From the NCBI GenBank assembly GCA_016800925.1, contig JABCPU010000395.1:1-60801 (forward strand): a stretch of DNA of 60,801 bases. Direction: 5' to 3'. The DNA is from Suillus spraguei (Eukaryota; Basidiomycota; Agaricomycetes; Boletales; Suillaceae). The position numbers and the translations under genes were made by a program. Shown here piece by piece: positions 35,684-47,330 of this stretch; the first letter of the stretch is position 1, and every line of letters begins with the position of its first letter. The notes beneath the pieces were generated by a model, which worked only from the letters and a program-made list of their open reading frames with translations, was not told where the DNA came from and ran no database searches.

Positions 35684-37285
35684 CAGTGGCTCAAAAAACT
35701 GTCCGCATGTTTTGGCATTTTTCACTATCTATAATATTGTGTGAGAACAAACAAATGCCTCAAAAACATGCTTATACCACATTGTAGTATGGCTTCAGGG
35801 CTTTCATTTGAGCCCTACACCGTGGGAATCGGTGGAGATATGGTGGAGATACAAGGCTCACAAAATGGTGACTCATGCGGACAGTTTTTTGACTCAAGTA
35901 TTTTACAGTAATAACCAGGTATTCTAGTATTTTGTATGACCTCCCTTGGCTTTAATTACTGCCTCTATCCTTCTAGGCATACTCTCAATTAATTTCTGGC
36001 AATCCTCAGCTGTGATCTTCCCCCATTCCACTGCTACTCTCTCCCAAAGCTCCCATACTCCTTTAGGGGGGTTTTCATAGGCTTGAAGCTTTTTCTTGAG
36101 TGTTCCCCAGAGATGTTCAATGACATTGACATCAGGAGACTGTGCTGGCCAGTCAAGAACATTGATGTTATGTTCTTCAAACCATTCCCTAGCTCTTCTG
36201 GATGTGTGCTTGGGATTATTATCCTGTTGGAAAATGATATCTTCTTCATCAATCCCTGATTCTGCCAAGCTAGGCAGCAAGTGGTCATTTAAAATGTCCA
36301 CATACTGCTCAGCATTCATCTTCCCCTCAACCTCAGCAAGCATTCCCACAGCATTCCATCCCATACAGCCCCATACCATTAAAGAACCTCCTCCAAACTT
36401 GACAGTCCCATTAACCTCTCTGTCTGTTAGGCCATCTCCCTTCTTTTTCCATACATACACCTTCCCATCTGACCCAATCCTATTGATTTTGGTCTCATCT
36501 GACCATATAACACGCTTCCAGTCCTCTACAGTCCAGTGTTGATGAGCTAAGGCAAAGGCTAGTCTTCTCTGCCTATGTTTGATGGAGAGAAGAGGCTTTT
36601 TCTTCTTTGTTACTGCCTTGAGAACATTCCTCACAGTTTGTGAAGAGACAGGGGTAGTGATGGTGGAATTGATATAATGGGTGGCTTGGACAGCATTATC
36701 AGCCTTTCCTGTAGTGATATGTTGGATAATAGCCCTTTTGTCAGTAGAGGTAAGCTTGGATGGATGTCCTCCACAAGAGTTTTCCTTGTCTGGGTGGCTT
36801 TCTTTGATGAACTTGGCCACAGTGGACTTGCATACTCCAGTTCTAGAGGAAATTTGGCGAGCAGAGAGGTCAGCATAAGACAGAGAGAGGATATTATCTC
36901 TTTGAGCAGAGGAGATGGCTTTCATGGTGATTATGACTATGATACATGAGATATTCTGGTTTATATAGTTAGATATAGTCATAAAATAACATAATGACAC
37001 CACTTTATAATTTATATAATAGTGGCATGATTTTTATGGTGTCATAAATAATGATTTATATAGTTTTAATATACACTCAAAAAACTGTCCACATGAGTCA
37101 TCATTTTATAAGCCTTATATCTCCACCATATCTCCGCCGATTCCCACTGTGTAGGGCTCAAATAAAAGCCCTGAAGCCATACTACAATGTGGTATAAGTA
37201 TGTCCTTGAGGAATTTGTTCATTCTCACACAATATCATAGATAGTGAAAAATGTCAAAACATGCGGACAGTTTTTTGAGCCACTG
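35684..37285 (-). mobile_element. Tc1/mariner element with about 210-bp terminal inverted repeats
   Basis: The 1,602-bp element begins CAGTGGCTCAAAAAACTGTC and ends with the complement, flanked by TA at 35682-35683 and 37286-37287. Left TIR is about 35684-35896 and right TIR about 37074-37285, with high but imperfect identity. Each TIR is itself bounded by inverted copies of the CTCAAAAAACTGTCC motif. It encodes one transposase with an open frame. Confidence 0.92.
35924..36925 (-). CDS. Tc1/mariner transposase, DD34E, apparently intact (333 aa)
   Basis: Catalyses cut-and-paste transposition of the surrounding element. The start at 36925 (MKAISSAQRDNI) is preferred over an in-frame upstream ATG at 37003, because it begins directly at the helix-turn-helix. 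N-terminal HTH (DLSARQISSRTGVCKSTVAK) is followed by a second DNA-binding segment to about residue 120. Catalytic Asp 1 is in WSDETKIN and Asp 2 in FQQDNNPKHTS. The Glu is in NVIEHLW, 34 residues after Asp 2, which defines DD34E. The single-exon frame has no stop, length fits the family, and both TIRs and TA flanks are present. The copy therefore looks recent and possibly active. Confidence 0.93.
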   Translation of the reverse strand: MKAISSAQRDNILSLSYADLSARQISSRTGVCKSTVAKFIKESHPDKENSCGGHPSKLTSTDKRAIIQHITTGKADNAVQATHYINSTITTPVSSQTVRNVLKAVTKKKKPLLSIKHRQRRLAFALAHQHWTVEDWKRVIWSDETKINRIGSDGKVYVWKKKGDGLTDREVNGTVKFGGGSLMVWGCMGWNAVGMLAEVEGKMNAEQYVDILNDHLLPSLAESGIDEEDIIFQQDNNPKHTSRRAREWFEEHNINVLDWPAQSPDVNVIEHLWGTLKKKLQAYENPPKGVWELWERVAVEWGKITAEDCQKLIESMPRRIEAVIKAKGGHTKY

Positions 37286-37394
37286 TATGTATAAATACAT
37301 GCAGATAGCCTTTGTACTTCTTTAACTTGAATTTACTTGATCTTCGACCCTGAACTTCCTTTCAATAAGCTTTTCATAAGATTATCATCTCTAT

Positions 37395-39540
37395 TCAAAC
37401 TTCATAGAAGCTCATCACTTCTACGTCTTTGATGTCATCAAGAACCTCATCTCTGTGACATATGTTGTGAGACAGCACGTAGCGCCCACCTCGACCAATG
37501 CAACTAGCACACTCCACGCTAGGAGACCGATACGCATGGGGCGCCGCTCTTGATAGAGCGCCTGTCGCAGACACCACTCAAGTTCCTTAGCGCCCAGCTA
37601 GGTCGCTAACAGAGGATGTGTTCCTGACACCAATGCGGTGAGGACCTGGAAGCCAATCATGGCCTCCTCATTCAAGACCCTTGCCACTTCTTTCATGCGG
37701 TGTTGTTGTTGAGGCATTATCCGATGTCATCCAGCTGACCTGTATAAAGTAAAGTTAGAACATTGCTAGAATGAAACATGAAAAACATACCTTTTTGCGA
37801 ATGTTGTACCTATCTATTGTCTCGACAAGGATGTGGCCGATGTTGTGGCCACTATGATTACCATCAACATGGCAAAATCAAGCTGCTCATGTTTCCACTC
37901 CCAGTGTTGCAGCTTATCAGGAGGGTTCCAGATATAATGGCCAGTCACTGAAAAAAAAGGCTCGCCAATGATAGACGTCCATGAGTCGAATGTCATAGAC
38001 ACAGCACTGTCAACATGCTACCAAAACCACTTAATGAAGCAGTTAATAATATAAGCAGAGAAAAACTTACTGCAAGACACTCCTTGATCCTTTCAAGATG
38101 GAGATTGCTCGAGACTTGATTGTATCAGTCAATTTAGTGCAATATGGGATATCTTTCTCAGACAGGGACAATTGAGCATACAACAGCAAACATCAAAAAG
38201 CTGGCTTGTCAACTAGTTGGATTGCCTGCCATGATGTGAATAAACCTCAACATGAATTACAAAAAAAATGCACTTCATCTTCCATCACGATGAGCTCCAT
38301 TATATATTCCATTAGCCCCTCCTTCATAAATACAGCCGGTTTTGAAACCAGGCTGCCATCAAAGTTTGTTGCATCACAGTAAGGTCTTCGCCAGGCGGAA
38401 TCACACGAGAGTGCATGGTAATGGCTGCAGCATCACAACGCTCCTTGTAGATTCAAAAGTGGGTCCATTTGTAGTGAACTATATGTGTTCGCAGTGTTGA
38501 AGTCCCTCCATGAAATGTGTTCTTGTGTGCTGGTTCACCAGCAGCGTCCCTTGTGCAGACATGTTAAAAAAGAGATTGAAAAATAAACAAACAACTTACT
38601 TGCACACGTTACAGACCCACCCGTCAGGAATATGACTGAATATAGTCCGAATATCTGCTGTACATTCACTTTTTGTAACCTAAATACAAGTGTCAGCTAA
38701 GGAAGACATTCAGGACAATGAGAGAGGTTACATACGGTTTGGAGTTCATGCCTCCATTCTCAGACTTCGCTTCATCAATGTCCTCATCCTCGTCCAGTTG
38801 GGGGATCAGCTCATCAGAGGATGCTGGATCAAGAGGAGAAGGGGTGTCTTCATCATCAGTGTCAAGAGGAGAGAGGATGCACATAGTGGCTTTTTTGATG
38901 GGCACTGGAGGGTCTGTAGCGCTTGACAAAGCATGTTTCCTCATGCTGGAGCCTGATGCTGACAGCCCACAGGCATTGTCAGCATCACAAACACGAGCCA
39001 ACGGCTTTGAAGGGCAGCCAGAGTGCCAAGAATTAGCTACAACAATGGCTGGGGTGCATCCAGCCTTGAGTAGAACAGGGAAAGCATTGCTTGATGATTT
39101 GGTTTGTGGGACATTGGGCAAGGGTATATTGTCATCAGGATCATTGTAAAACATGATGTCAGACACACCCTTGAGGGAGCCATCAGCATTAAGAACGCAG
39201 GACATTTTCAACAAGACAACTCACAATTTTGTTGCCATCATCTTTTTTATACATAGAACAGGGAGAAAACTCCTGCGCATCCCAGAACATTGGAATCCGT
39301 GGATTAGTTAGTACGTACCTTTAAAAGGCTAAAGGCAGAAGGGTAGAGTGCAAATCTCGAAGTTCAGTCGACGTCGAAGTCAGAGTTGAGAAGGGTTTGG
39401 AACGGTTTGGCAAGGGCGAACCAAAATAGAACGGTTCGGCAGATTTCCGGTCCGGTTCGGGCTGACAACAGAACCGTGGACCGAACCGGACCAAAAGTCC
39501 GGTTCGAACCGTGATTCGGAACCGGACCGCGGCAGCACTA
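37395..39540 (-). pseudogene. hAT-type transposase remnant with BED finger
   Basis: Read on the minus strand. An acidic, S/P-rich N-terminus starts at 39214 (MLKMSCVLNADG). A BED-type finger follows around 38480-38690 (CNVC, then a His-containing LRTHIVHYKWTHF after an intron), then the hAT-like FDSWTS block with WKHEQLDF (37814-38002) and a WMTSDNA block near 37725. Stops and frame changes separate the blocks. The C-terminal dimerisation region was not found. The upper end (39400-39540) is packed with CCGGTTCGAACCG-like motifs and ends near GTGCTGCCGCGG, which resembles hAT subterminal and terminal sequence. That end abuts a sedolisin remnant. Confidence 0.6.
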
Positions 39541-39549
39541 TCACCATGC

Positions 39550-39828
39550 CAGTCGAGTTCCAGATATTTAAGGGGTAGTTGAGGGGATAATTTGCAGATA
39601 GTAATCGACAGCGGTCTTCTGGTATGAGGGCATCGCGAAGTAGTCACTGAAACCTCCACCAGAGTAGATAACGTTCAGGCAAGCCATTTCAGGTTGAGCA
39701 TAGAAGACTGTTGCATTTGGCTTGACCATGGTAGCGCCGACAGATGTGACGTAGGGACAGGTACCAGGGAATCCGTGCTTTATATATGTAGAAAGAAAGC
39801 CGACCGAAGGGTGTCCTTGTATTGCCAT
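39550..39828 (-). pseudogene. sedolisin (S53 / tripeptidyl-peptidase) fragment
   Basis: The frame contains FPGTCPYVTSVGAT followed by SGGGFSDYFAMPSYQKTAV, a highly recognisable segment of fungal sedolisins just before the catalytic serine region. A frame change follows. An out-of-frame YPLNIWNSTG then continues the family pattern before the hAT-like end near 39540. The catalytic Glu/Asp part and the Ser motif are absent. It is a truncated remnant directly downstream of the aspartic protease gene. Confidence 0.72.
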
Positions 39829-39958
39829 GATCTAATCATACATAAACCCAACCAACGAATAAGACTTCCAGAGTCTATTTAAGAAGAATACATAGTACAT
39901 ACAACCTTGAAATGCACATGCTGCTTTGCATCGCCAAACGATCCTTGGCAATTCCATA

Positions 39959-41434
39959 TTAGTTGGTATGTGTATTAGTGAACGAGGTTTCGGCAAAACC
40001 GACGCGGGAGCTGCCGCCATCAAATACGGTGTAGAACCGCTGCATGAATACGTAGCCATAAGCAAAGTCAAAGCTTTGGCCAATTTGCTCGCCAGTGTCG
40101 CAAACAATGAGATATATGGAACCATGCTGACCACCAATCGCGGGGTTGATAGCACGAGGCCATATTTGGGCGTTAGGGACGAGACGGAACATGTGCTGTG
40201 TAAAACGGTGAACAAGGGGCGAGTGCTAACAGAATTGACGTACGTCGCCAATATGGAAATTCAGGTTCTGCAGGGCACCGTACTGATTGTTGGTAATAAC
40301 GAGAAGTCCAGTCGCAGGATCGGGTTGACCGCCGGTTGCAGCCTGGTACCGCTGAAAGGCCTCTATCGAACACTAATTAGACCATTATTACTCACTGCAC
40401 TCTAGTGGATACACACCGGTGGCAATCCCAATAGAGATAGTGCCAGAATCGACAATACCATTGGCGTTTGCTAAGATCACTGTGTTGCCGGGCCCGTATG
40501 TGATGGTCTGTTGGATACCCCAATACTCCGATGCAGGCCAGACGTTGGTGATAGGACTGAAAAAAAACAATTGCCGTCAGTCTGAATTGATCTAGGAATC
40601 AAGGTGGCTTACGTGTATTCAATGGGTCCGGTGGTCCAGTAATTGGAAGTTCCACCAAAGGTGAGTTCTCCAATGGGTTCTTCCCTCAAACCGGTGAAGG
40701 GACGGAAAAGGACACCAAGAATGTTCTCATGAATGATGTTTCGGCGAAGCAAGTTGTTAGTGACTGTCGGGATCGCCCATAGCGACGGTTGAATCGTGTC
40801 GGGTGGCGCAGGCCCGATGCCAAAGACACCGTCAAAACCGAAGCCCACTGACCGATGAGCAACACCGATCGGCTGCCCGACGACGCTGAGCCTATAATTA
40901 TCACTGACAGTGACGGTGTCGTAGAACAACGTTCCTATAAATAATTATAGGTATTTTCGACTTATGATATCATATTTTATGTCCCACCGTCCATGTAGCG
41001 GCCAGCATCGTAGGTGACCGATACAGGTTGGTCAGTGCGGACGCTGGTGGGGGTTGCCTGGTACGGAGTACCCGCACCAACCCATGTGTTCAGACTACTG
41101 CTATCGAGAATCAAGTGGTCTTCAATATTGCATTAGCAGCCGCATGGTTTTCAGTATTGAACTCACAGCGTGTTGAGGGCATGCCAATATCAACTGATAT
41201 GGTATAGACAAAAACTTTGTTTGTCAGAGGAGCGAGACGTTGACGTCGTCCGTGCTTGCTGGGACCCTTAAGGGCCTGAAAACGAGCTCTATCGTACGCC
41301 ACGAGGTTATGAGTACCATTGGAGGAATCTAGCCTACTGGTAATGGGGACGGAGGTAGGGGAACTGGCAACTTTAACTGGCGATCCCGTGATTGACAAAG
41401 CTAGGAGAAGGGTGAACAATGGAGCGGAGAACAT
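39959..41434 (-). CDS. secreted pepsin-like aspartic protease (A1, polyporopepsin-like), six exons
   Basis: Exons (minus) 41167-41434, 40988-41119, 40613-40934, 40417-40556, 40244-40362 and 39959-40195 join in phase to 405 residues. A signal peptide starts MFSAPLFTLLLALS and is followed by a short basic propeptide. The first catalytic region reads LILDSSSLNTWVGAG (Asp near residue 95), where the family normally has DTGSSNTW. The second reads GIVDSGT (Asp near 277), which is normal. The C-terminus has PNAQIWPRAIN and YTVFDGGSSRVGFAETSFT as in basidiomycete polyporopepsins. It is likely extracellular and active at acid pH if functional. The altered first motif (Thr-Gly replaced by Ser-Ser) may reduce or abolish activity. 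All introns are GT-AG, 47-56 nt. Confidence 0.9.
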
Positions 41435-43407
41435 GGCTGCACGGAAAGTAATATCATACGCAGTGGCCAATTATAAGTATATGTGCTAGCGAATTCCATG
41501 ATGGCAATGTCGGGCATCTTAGTACTAGCCACGTATGAAACGCCCCCTCGAAAAATCGATGACAAGATAGTTGTGATCTGGATCACCACGGGTGTGAGGA
41601 TTAGGCTTCCCGATAAAGTGTGTCAAGAGAATGTTTGCTCTAAAACATGCCAATACCAGGTGGCAGGAATTTACAATTCAGTTTACCCATAGTTCAAATG
41701 TCACCATTAATGCATTGACTTGCCTCATGTTCATTTCCATAGAGATGCGGATCTATTATTAATGCACCTCCAAAGGTAGAATGGCCGCGTCTAGTGTAGT
41801 GAACATTGCTAAGGAGAGCGACACCCAAGGTTTCTCCCGACTCTAGCGCTGACTCGTCACAAAACTTGCCCATGTGACATGTGACAAGAAGTGCCAAGAA
41901 CAAGTGTCCATGTAAGCTTGCTTCCAATGTCAGTCCGCTTGTGGCATCGGCGCTGGTTTCTGTAGCGGACCTGGATATTCTTTGATGTTGGTTTGTATGA
42001 GGGGATGATTCAGGGAATGAAACTGTAGCGGCAGGAGGGGCGTCAGTGATATAGGTGATGTGAAGCTATTGTCCGTTTTTGGGCAGGTTTCCAACTGTCG
42101 CGCTTTGTATTATTGTGCTGACATTGTCAAGACATTTGATTAGGGCTGCACACCGTCACCGTAATAGACGGTTTATACGGCGAACGTCGACGGATACGGG
42201 CTGTCGTACCGGTAGACCTGCAAATGGAAGTTGACTGGGATTTTGATTGTTTGCATTTTTGAATTGCTTTTATTCCATTTTGCCGCCATAGAAATAGCCT
42301 ATGACACGTAGTAGAAGCAATATGAAGGTGTCTGAAAACTTCGTACGACTCACAAGGAAGTTTCATCTGGCGTCCGCACGCCACTAAATCTCATTACTGC
42401 CGTTCATGTTCTGTGCATACCGTACACTACATCATACGTCCGTACCGTTTGCTTTGTCTGTTGCCAATGTATATGGGTTCACCGTCTACATTTGATGTGA
42501 CATCTAATATGATAAAGCACGCATAACCGCCGGCTCGGGTGCTATGGCGTCCAACCCGTGTTGCGAACGCTGATGTCATCCTTTGTGTGATAATTCTCTA
42601 ACAGTTCTACCATGGCGACCTCTGCATCGTTTCACGGCGTCGTCAAGCAGGTATCAAATCGACAAAAAGAATTACTGGGCTTCATCGCCACACCGGAAAT
42701 GGTTTCACTTTTGGTGCCAACGCCGCATCTATTGAAGACGGCCCATCTATCTATTGGATGCGAGGACAACTGTTGGACCTATCATTGATGACGTTTTTAC
42801 TTGCTTTTGCCATGGGATTTTTGGTATCAATTAATCGATGGGAGTTGTCTTTTGTCGTTCGTTTGTAGTCTGATATTTTTATCATATTTTTTTGGATGTA
42901 TCATGTATTTAAATATTTAATTCATAATAAAAATACAAATTCAGACTTGTCAAACGATTCAGGGCGATTCACGATTTCACGCGATTCTAATGCTCAAAAA
43001 TCGACCTTAGAATCGATGTCCGTGAATCGACATGTTTGACTTCCTCTACATATTATGAATGCACCTGTTGCGACGTTGGCTGAGACACTTGACACGTGTA
43101 CTGTCACTGCGTCAATCACGATGGCTTTGACGTGTTTAAACTCTGCATTGAGGTTGGGGTCTTCTCATCATACGTCCCGTTCCATGGCTAGTCACTTACC
43201 TTGAGCTTACGGCCATGAGCGCCGGTGAACGGACACCGTGCTTCGTTTTATTGTCCGTTTAATATAAGCAAGCGCTCACGTCGGATCATTACGTCGTCAT
43301 CCCGTCGTTCCTTTCAAAATCAACGTTACCCTGGGCCCTCAGGCCTCCTTTAGGCTGGTGCTCCACTCTGTCATTCAACAAAGACTCACAACGCGAACTC
43401 CAACGCG
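41435..43407. other. 2-kb region between protease and terpene synthase, no supported gene
   Basis: It holds the divergent upstream regions of both genes. Open frames at 41694-41927, 42127-42384 and 42613-42789 are short and without domains. The AT-rich stretch around 42890-42950 was not matched to any repeat in the window. Confidence 0.4.
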
Positions 43408-44465
43408 ATGTCCAACTCACCATTACCAGCTCAGGCCTGTTCACGCACAGTGAGCGTCCAACTTCCCGACCTCCTCTCTTCGTGCACGCCCTTTGAATTA
43501 CGCGTAAATCGGCATTGTAGGTCCGCGTGCCGAGCGAGCGAGACGTGGTTACGTGTGGTAGGGTTGAATCTGGAGTGGCAAGGGATGAAGGTTGGGTTGT
43601 GGGCTTCTTTGTGTTATCCTGGTGCGGATCTGGCTCAACTGAGGTTGGCCGTGGATTTCTTGAGTTTGTTGGTGTATGAGCAGGAGCGGGAGGATGGTTG
43701 CAGTGATGAAAATGAAAATGAGATTTTTGATCTGTGAGTTCCCAAAACGGTCCGATGAAAATATCTTTGATTTTCCTGACATGGCACACATATAAAGGAT
43801 ATCCGACCGACTCAGTCGCGTCGCGTACAAAAGCCCTGCATGGTACATGCGTTTTCACAGGTCCATGCGTGCGTATTACGATGCAAGGCGACGTCTTCGT
43901 TCGCTGGATTCGACATGTATCCCGGATCTAGAGACATATATCGATCTGCGAAGAAACGCGTCAGGTTTGAGAATGGTGTTTCACCTAATTGAGTACGCGG
44001 GGGGATTGGACCTTTCGGAACGGGCGTCCTCGCATCCGGTGTTGAAGCAGTTGACAGACAAGGCTTGTGATATTATAGCATGGTCTGAGGTACGGGCTTG
44101 CGTGAAACAATATATATAGTCTTAATATTAACATTTATTTCTAGGATGCTATCTCGTGCGCAAAAGGCATGACTCCGAGTTCACGACTTAATCTCGTCAC
44201 TGTCCTAATGAAAGATTGTTCTTTCGGGAGTGCGCTTGCACGTGTAGGCAAACTCGTGAAGCAGAGCTCAGATGCGTTCTTGGCTGCTGAATGCCAGTTC
44301 ACTTCGTGTGCTGTGATGAATGACGATACGAGACGGTATGTGAGGGGGTTGCGGGATTGTATTGCTGGGAGTGTGAATTGGCTGTATGAGACGGAAAGGT
44401 ATTTGGGGACGAAGGGGAATGAGGTTAGGGCATTTGGATGGGTGTTCGTGCCTGTCTTGGATTGA
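43408..44465 (+). CDS. class I terpene synthase homologue with degenerate metal-binding motifs
   Basis: Exons 43408-43733, 43798-44089 and 44145-44465 join in phase to 312 residues. The protein follows the basidiomycete sesquiterpene synthase fold. It has a start block LPDLLSSCTPFELRVN, CYPGADLAQLRLAVDF, the conserved IPDLETYIDLRRNASG, IEYAGGLDLSE, and the C-terminal WLYETERYLG with the RY pair. Class I synthases bind Mg2+ through an Asp-rich D(D/E)xxD motif and an NSE motif. Here the first aligns to VYEQERED (Tyr90 at the first Asp position). The second aligns to SEDAISCAKG (Asn to Glu, last Glu to Gly, Ser210 kept). Ordinary farnesyl-diphosphate ionisation is therefore doubtful. It converges with a flavin monooxygenase gene 0.6 kb away. 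Confidence 0.82.
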
Positions 44466-45045
44466 TACGTACGTACGAGTTGCGTATGTAGTGGGTGTAT
44501 CTCGATTTCCGAGTGAATGGGAGTGTGAAGGTGTCATGCAATGGGTTTGTCAGCGGGTTTACTGTAACACCTGAGTTGGTATTACTTCGCAGAACGTGTC
44601 CGAGACTTGCCTGCAACTCAACATTTACTAGTCCCCCCCCGGGCCCAAGAAGGTGGTCGTTAGAGCTACTGCGTAGGCTCGTTTTTTATGCCGAGTGAAC
44701 CCTGGACACTTGTCCCTGACTTCGACTATTTTACTTTTCATTGAATTGGCCGGAGACCCACCTACTGTGAAAATTCTGACCCGGTTTCAACCGTCGACAT
44801 CCACAGCCAGTAAGATAGATGCTGTATTCAAACCTTGTCAAAATGAATGTCCTTATATCAGTTGAAAACATGTGACAGGCTGGTCTTCTTTCATTGCTCC
44901 ATAGTAGTCATAATGTCGCTATTTGTGACTCTGACCTGCAGAATAGATATATCATGTATGCCAGCAACACCCCTTTTGTCATGCTATACCGAGCTCTCTT
45001 GCTAAGATCTGGATACCCTGCATCATCGCATTCATCAAAAGATGA
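44466..45045. other. convergent spacer between terpene synthase and monooxygenase
   Basis: Contains the 3' flanks of both genes. No coding frame is supported. Confidence 0.4.
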
Positions 45046-47330
45046 TTAAACAGATAGAGGAAGGTGGCCCACCAGATGTTTACTGTAGAAACGCGAGATC
45101 ACAAATCCACCAGTAGCAAACCAAAGTCCCGGATGTCCGGAGGGTCGATATGTTTGATTACGTTCTCCCTCTGAGTCAAGGCCCATCACCTGGGGCGGAA
45201 GTTGTTCGGAAATTTCGTTGCCAAGAAGGGCTCTTGCAGTCTTCATGATAGGATCATTTCCTGTGCTGCAACATGCGTAAGAAAGACCAACGAGAAGCTA
45301 CCAGTCAGACCATACGCTAGGACGATAACATCTGCTGAAAGCTTGGAGCCATCGTTGAAGGTGATTCCATTTTTGTCGAAGTGACTTATGTCTTGGCCTT
45401 GCTTGATCTGATAACAATCAGCCGTAGTCTTCAGATAAAAAATATAAGTCCCACCTTGACTCTGCCTTCGATGATTAGCTTACAACAGCCAACGTCGATC
45501 ACTGCGTGATGTTTAAAAATTCCACTCATCTCAAGAATAAGTCTCAGCTCACTGGTTCCTGACGCCTGACGGCTGAACAAAAATCCTTCCAGCCCAACCT
45601 CGCCACTACCGGGCGAAAGTTCCCAAGTTAAGTTGAACCCAACTTTGCGCAAACTGTCGTGGAGTTCCTTATCCAACATCTTTATGTGTCGGATTGCACC
45701 TGACTTTGTCAGTTGCATGTGGAAGGCCATAGGCATTGAATTGTTGTGGAAATCTAGTTCCTCGACAGGGGTGCCATCAGGGAAAGGTACATTGAAGTGA
45801 GTTTTTTCTGCAGCATCGGTGGATATAACGCATGTAGCACTTCTTTGGACCATTGTCACCTTTTCTTCCTTGTGTAATCATGACTTAATATTGTTCAATC
45901 CATGCACGCACCTCAGAGGCACCATGCGCTACAAAATCCCGACATATGTCTCCACCAGAAGTACCCTAACGCTCTCGTAAGTGTGTGCGCACGCACGAAA
46001 TCAAGACATAGGACTTACCGCACCCACAACAACAACGCGTTTGCCTCGAAATTGTTCTACATCTTTATGGAAGTCGGAATGATACAGTATTCCTTGAAAT
46101 TCATCCATTCCATTCCAAGTAGGAATGCGAGGGCTCCCGCTTCCTGTGGCAAGTATCAGGTGCTTCGGGTGAAGAAATATTTTCCTGTCTTCATGCTGGA
46201 CTTCCACAGTCCATCTTGCGGATGATGAATCGTACACTGGAGTTGAGGCTATGCTACTCGAGAGCCAGATGCATAATTCCTGGTTCACAGCATATGTGTC
46301 CAAGAAATTGGCGAGTTTCCCCTTAGGAATGTACTTGGGGAAGCTTGTCCTAGCATAACTCAGATACGCGATACCTTCAACGGCGGAAGGCACATACGGA
46401 TAGGGATTGTAAAGCACTGTGTATAGATTAGTCAGACTCTTGTAAAAAGACGATAAGACATACTAGTACTTTGATATGCAGGTGTATGCAAGGCAAGATT
46501 CCGGTACCTGTGTTTCGCGTCTATAATGAAGAACAACATACTATCGCTGTGTTTCCGCATACCGCTGTCTCCAGGAGTCTCCGATACGCGGATGTTTCTC
46601 GATTATGAGTACACGGATGCCCAACCTACCCAGCCGCGCTGCACACGTAAGGCCGGATTGTCCACCACCAACTTTTATACTCATCAAGTCATCATGATTG
46701 ATGAAGGAGACTGTAACGCACCGATCAAAACAGTGGGATCCGCCTCTATAGCACGGAATTTTGCATCAACATCCTCCTCCCAGATCGATTTTCGACCCTC
46801 GTATACGTCACAATGATCTGCAGAAGACTCCTCATGCCCAATAATGTCCTGCATGTTTGTGAAAAGAGTTAAAGCTTTCCACTTTCCATCGGCATCTTGT
46901 GTCAGACGGAAGAAACCTCGTCCAAGTGCAGCCGGTTTCGTGACAGTAAATGTGAAAGCACCTTGTACTCCTTTAATGTCATGTGAATCTAGCAATTTGA
47001 GTGGTGAAGGTGCATTGGCGGTGTGATCGTCTAGCTTGAAGTTACGAAGGCCGGAATACTCAAGTCGCGGCTTTCCATCAACCACCTCCGAGAGGAATCC
47101 ACGTATTTTTTCCGAGCCTGACAGCGTCCTAAAATTCCAAGAAAAACATAGAAGATCTAAGAGAGAGAACACTTGTGAGTACGCCTTAGTTCCATGGACT
47201 AGCACCAACCTCTGAACCATCCGTCTGCATGGAAATGGCTCATAAATGACGCAATATCTCCTGTGGATGACGTAGCCTCCAGGCTTTTGAGCCAGTCAGC
47301 GGCGATTGCACAAAAGTCCTCTGGAGCCAT
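45046..47330 (-). CDS. NTF2-like/flavin-containing monooxygenase, nine exons
   Basis: Exons (minus) 47210-47330, 46722-47156, 46563-46671, 46464-46507, 46019-46416, 45912-45965, 45455-45859, 45311-45407 and 45046-45260 join in phase to 625 residues. Residues 1-160 look like an NTF2/SnoaL-type domain. The FAD-binding motif VGGGQSGL lies near residue 186. The class B monooxygenase signature appears as FQGILYHSDF, and an NADPH-binding motif VVVVGAGTSGGD lies near 365. The C-terminus reads PGLWFATGGFVISRFYSKHL. The enzyme should be a cytosolic FAD- and NADPH-dependent monooxygenase of the YUCCA-like/Baeyer-Villiger type. The substrate is unknown; the neighbouring terpene synthase homologue suggests a terpenoid. 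The frame is intact, with introns of 47-56 nt. Confidence 0.9.

Noticed and set aside
39380..39530. tRNA gene suggested by GGTTCGAACC motifs
   Set aside because: The motifs occur many times in both orientations as in hAT subterminal repeats; no tRNA fold is present.
42613..42789. short plus-strand frame starting MATSASFHGVVKQ
   Set aside because: Only 58 residues, no domain, no clear promoter, and an equally plausible GT within it; unsupported.
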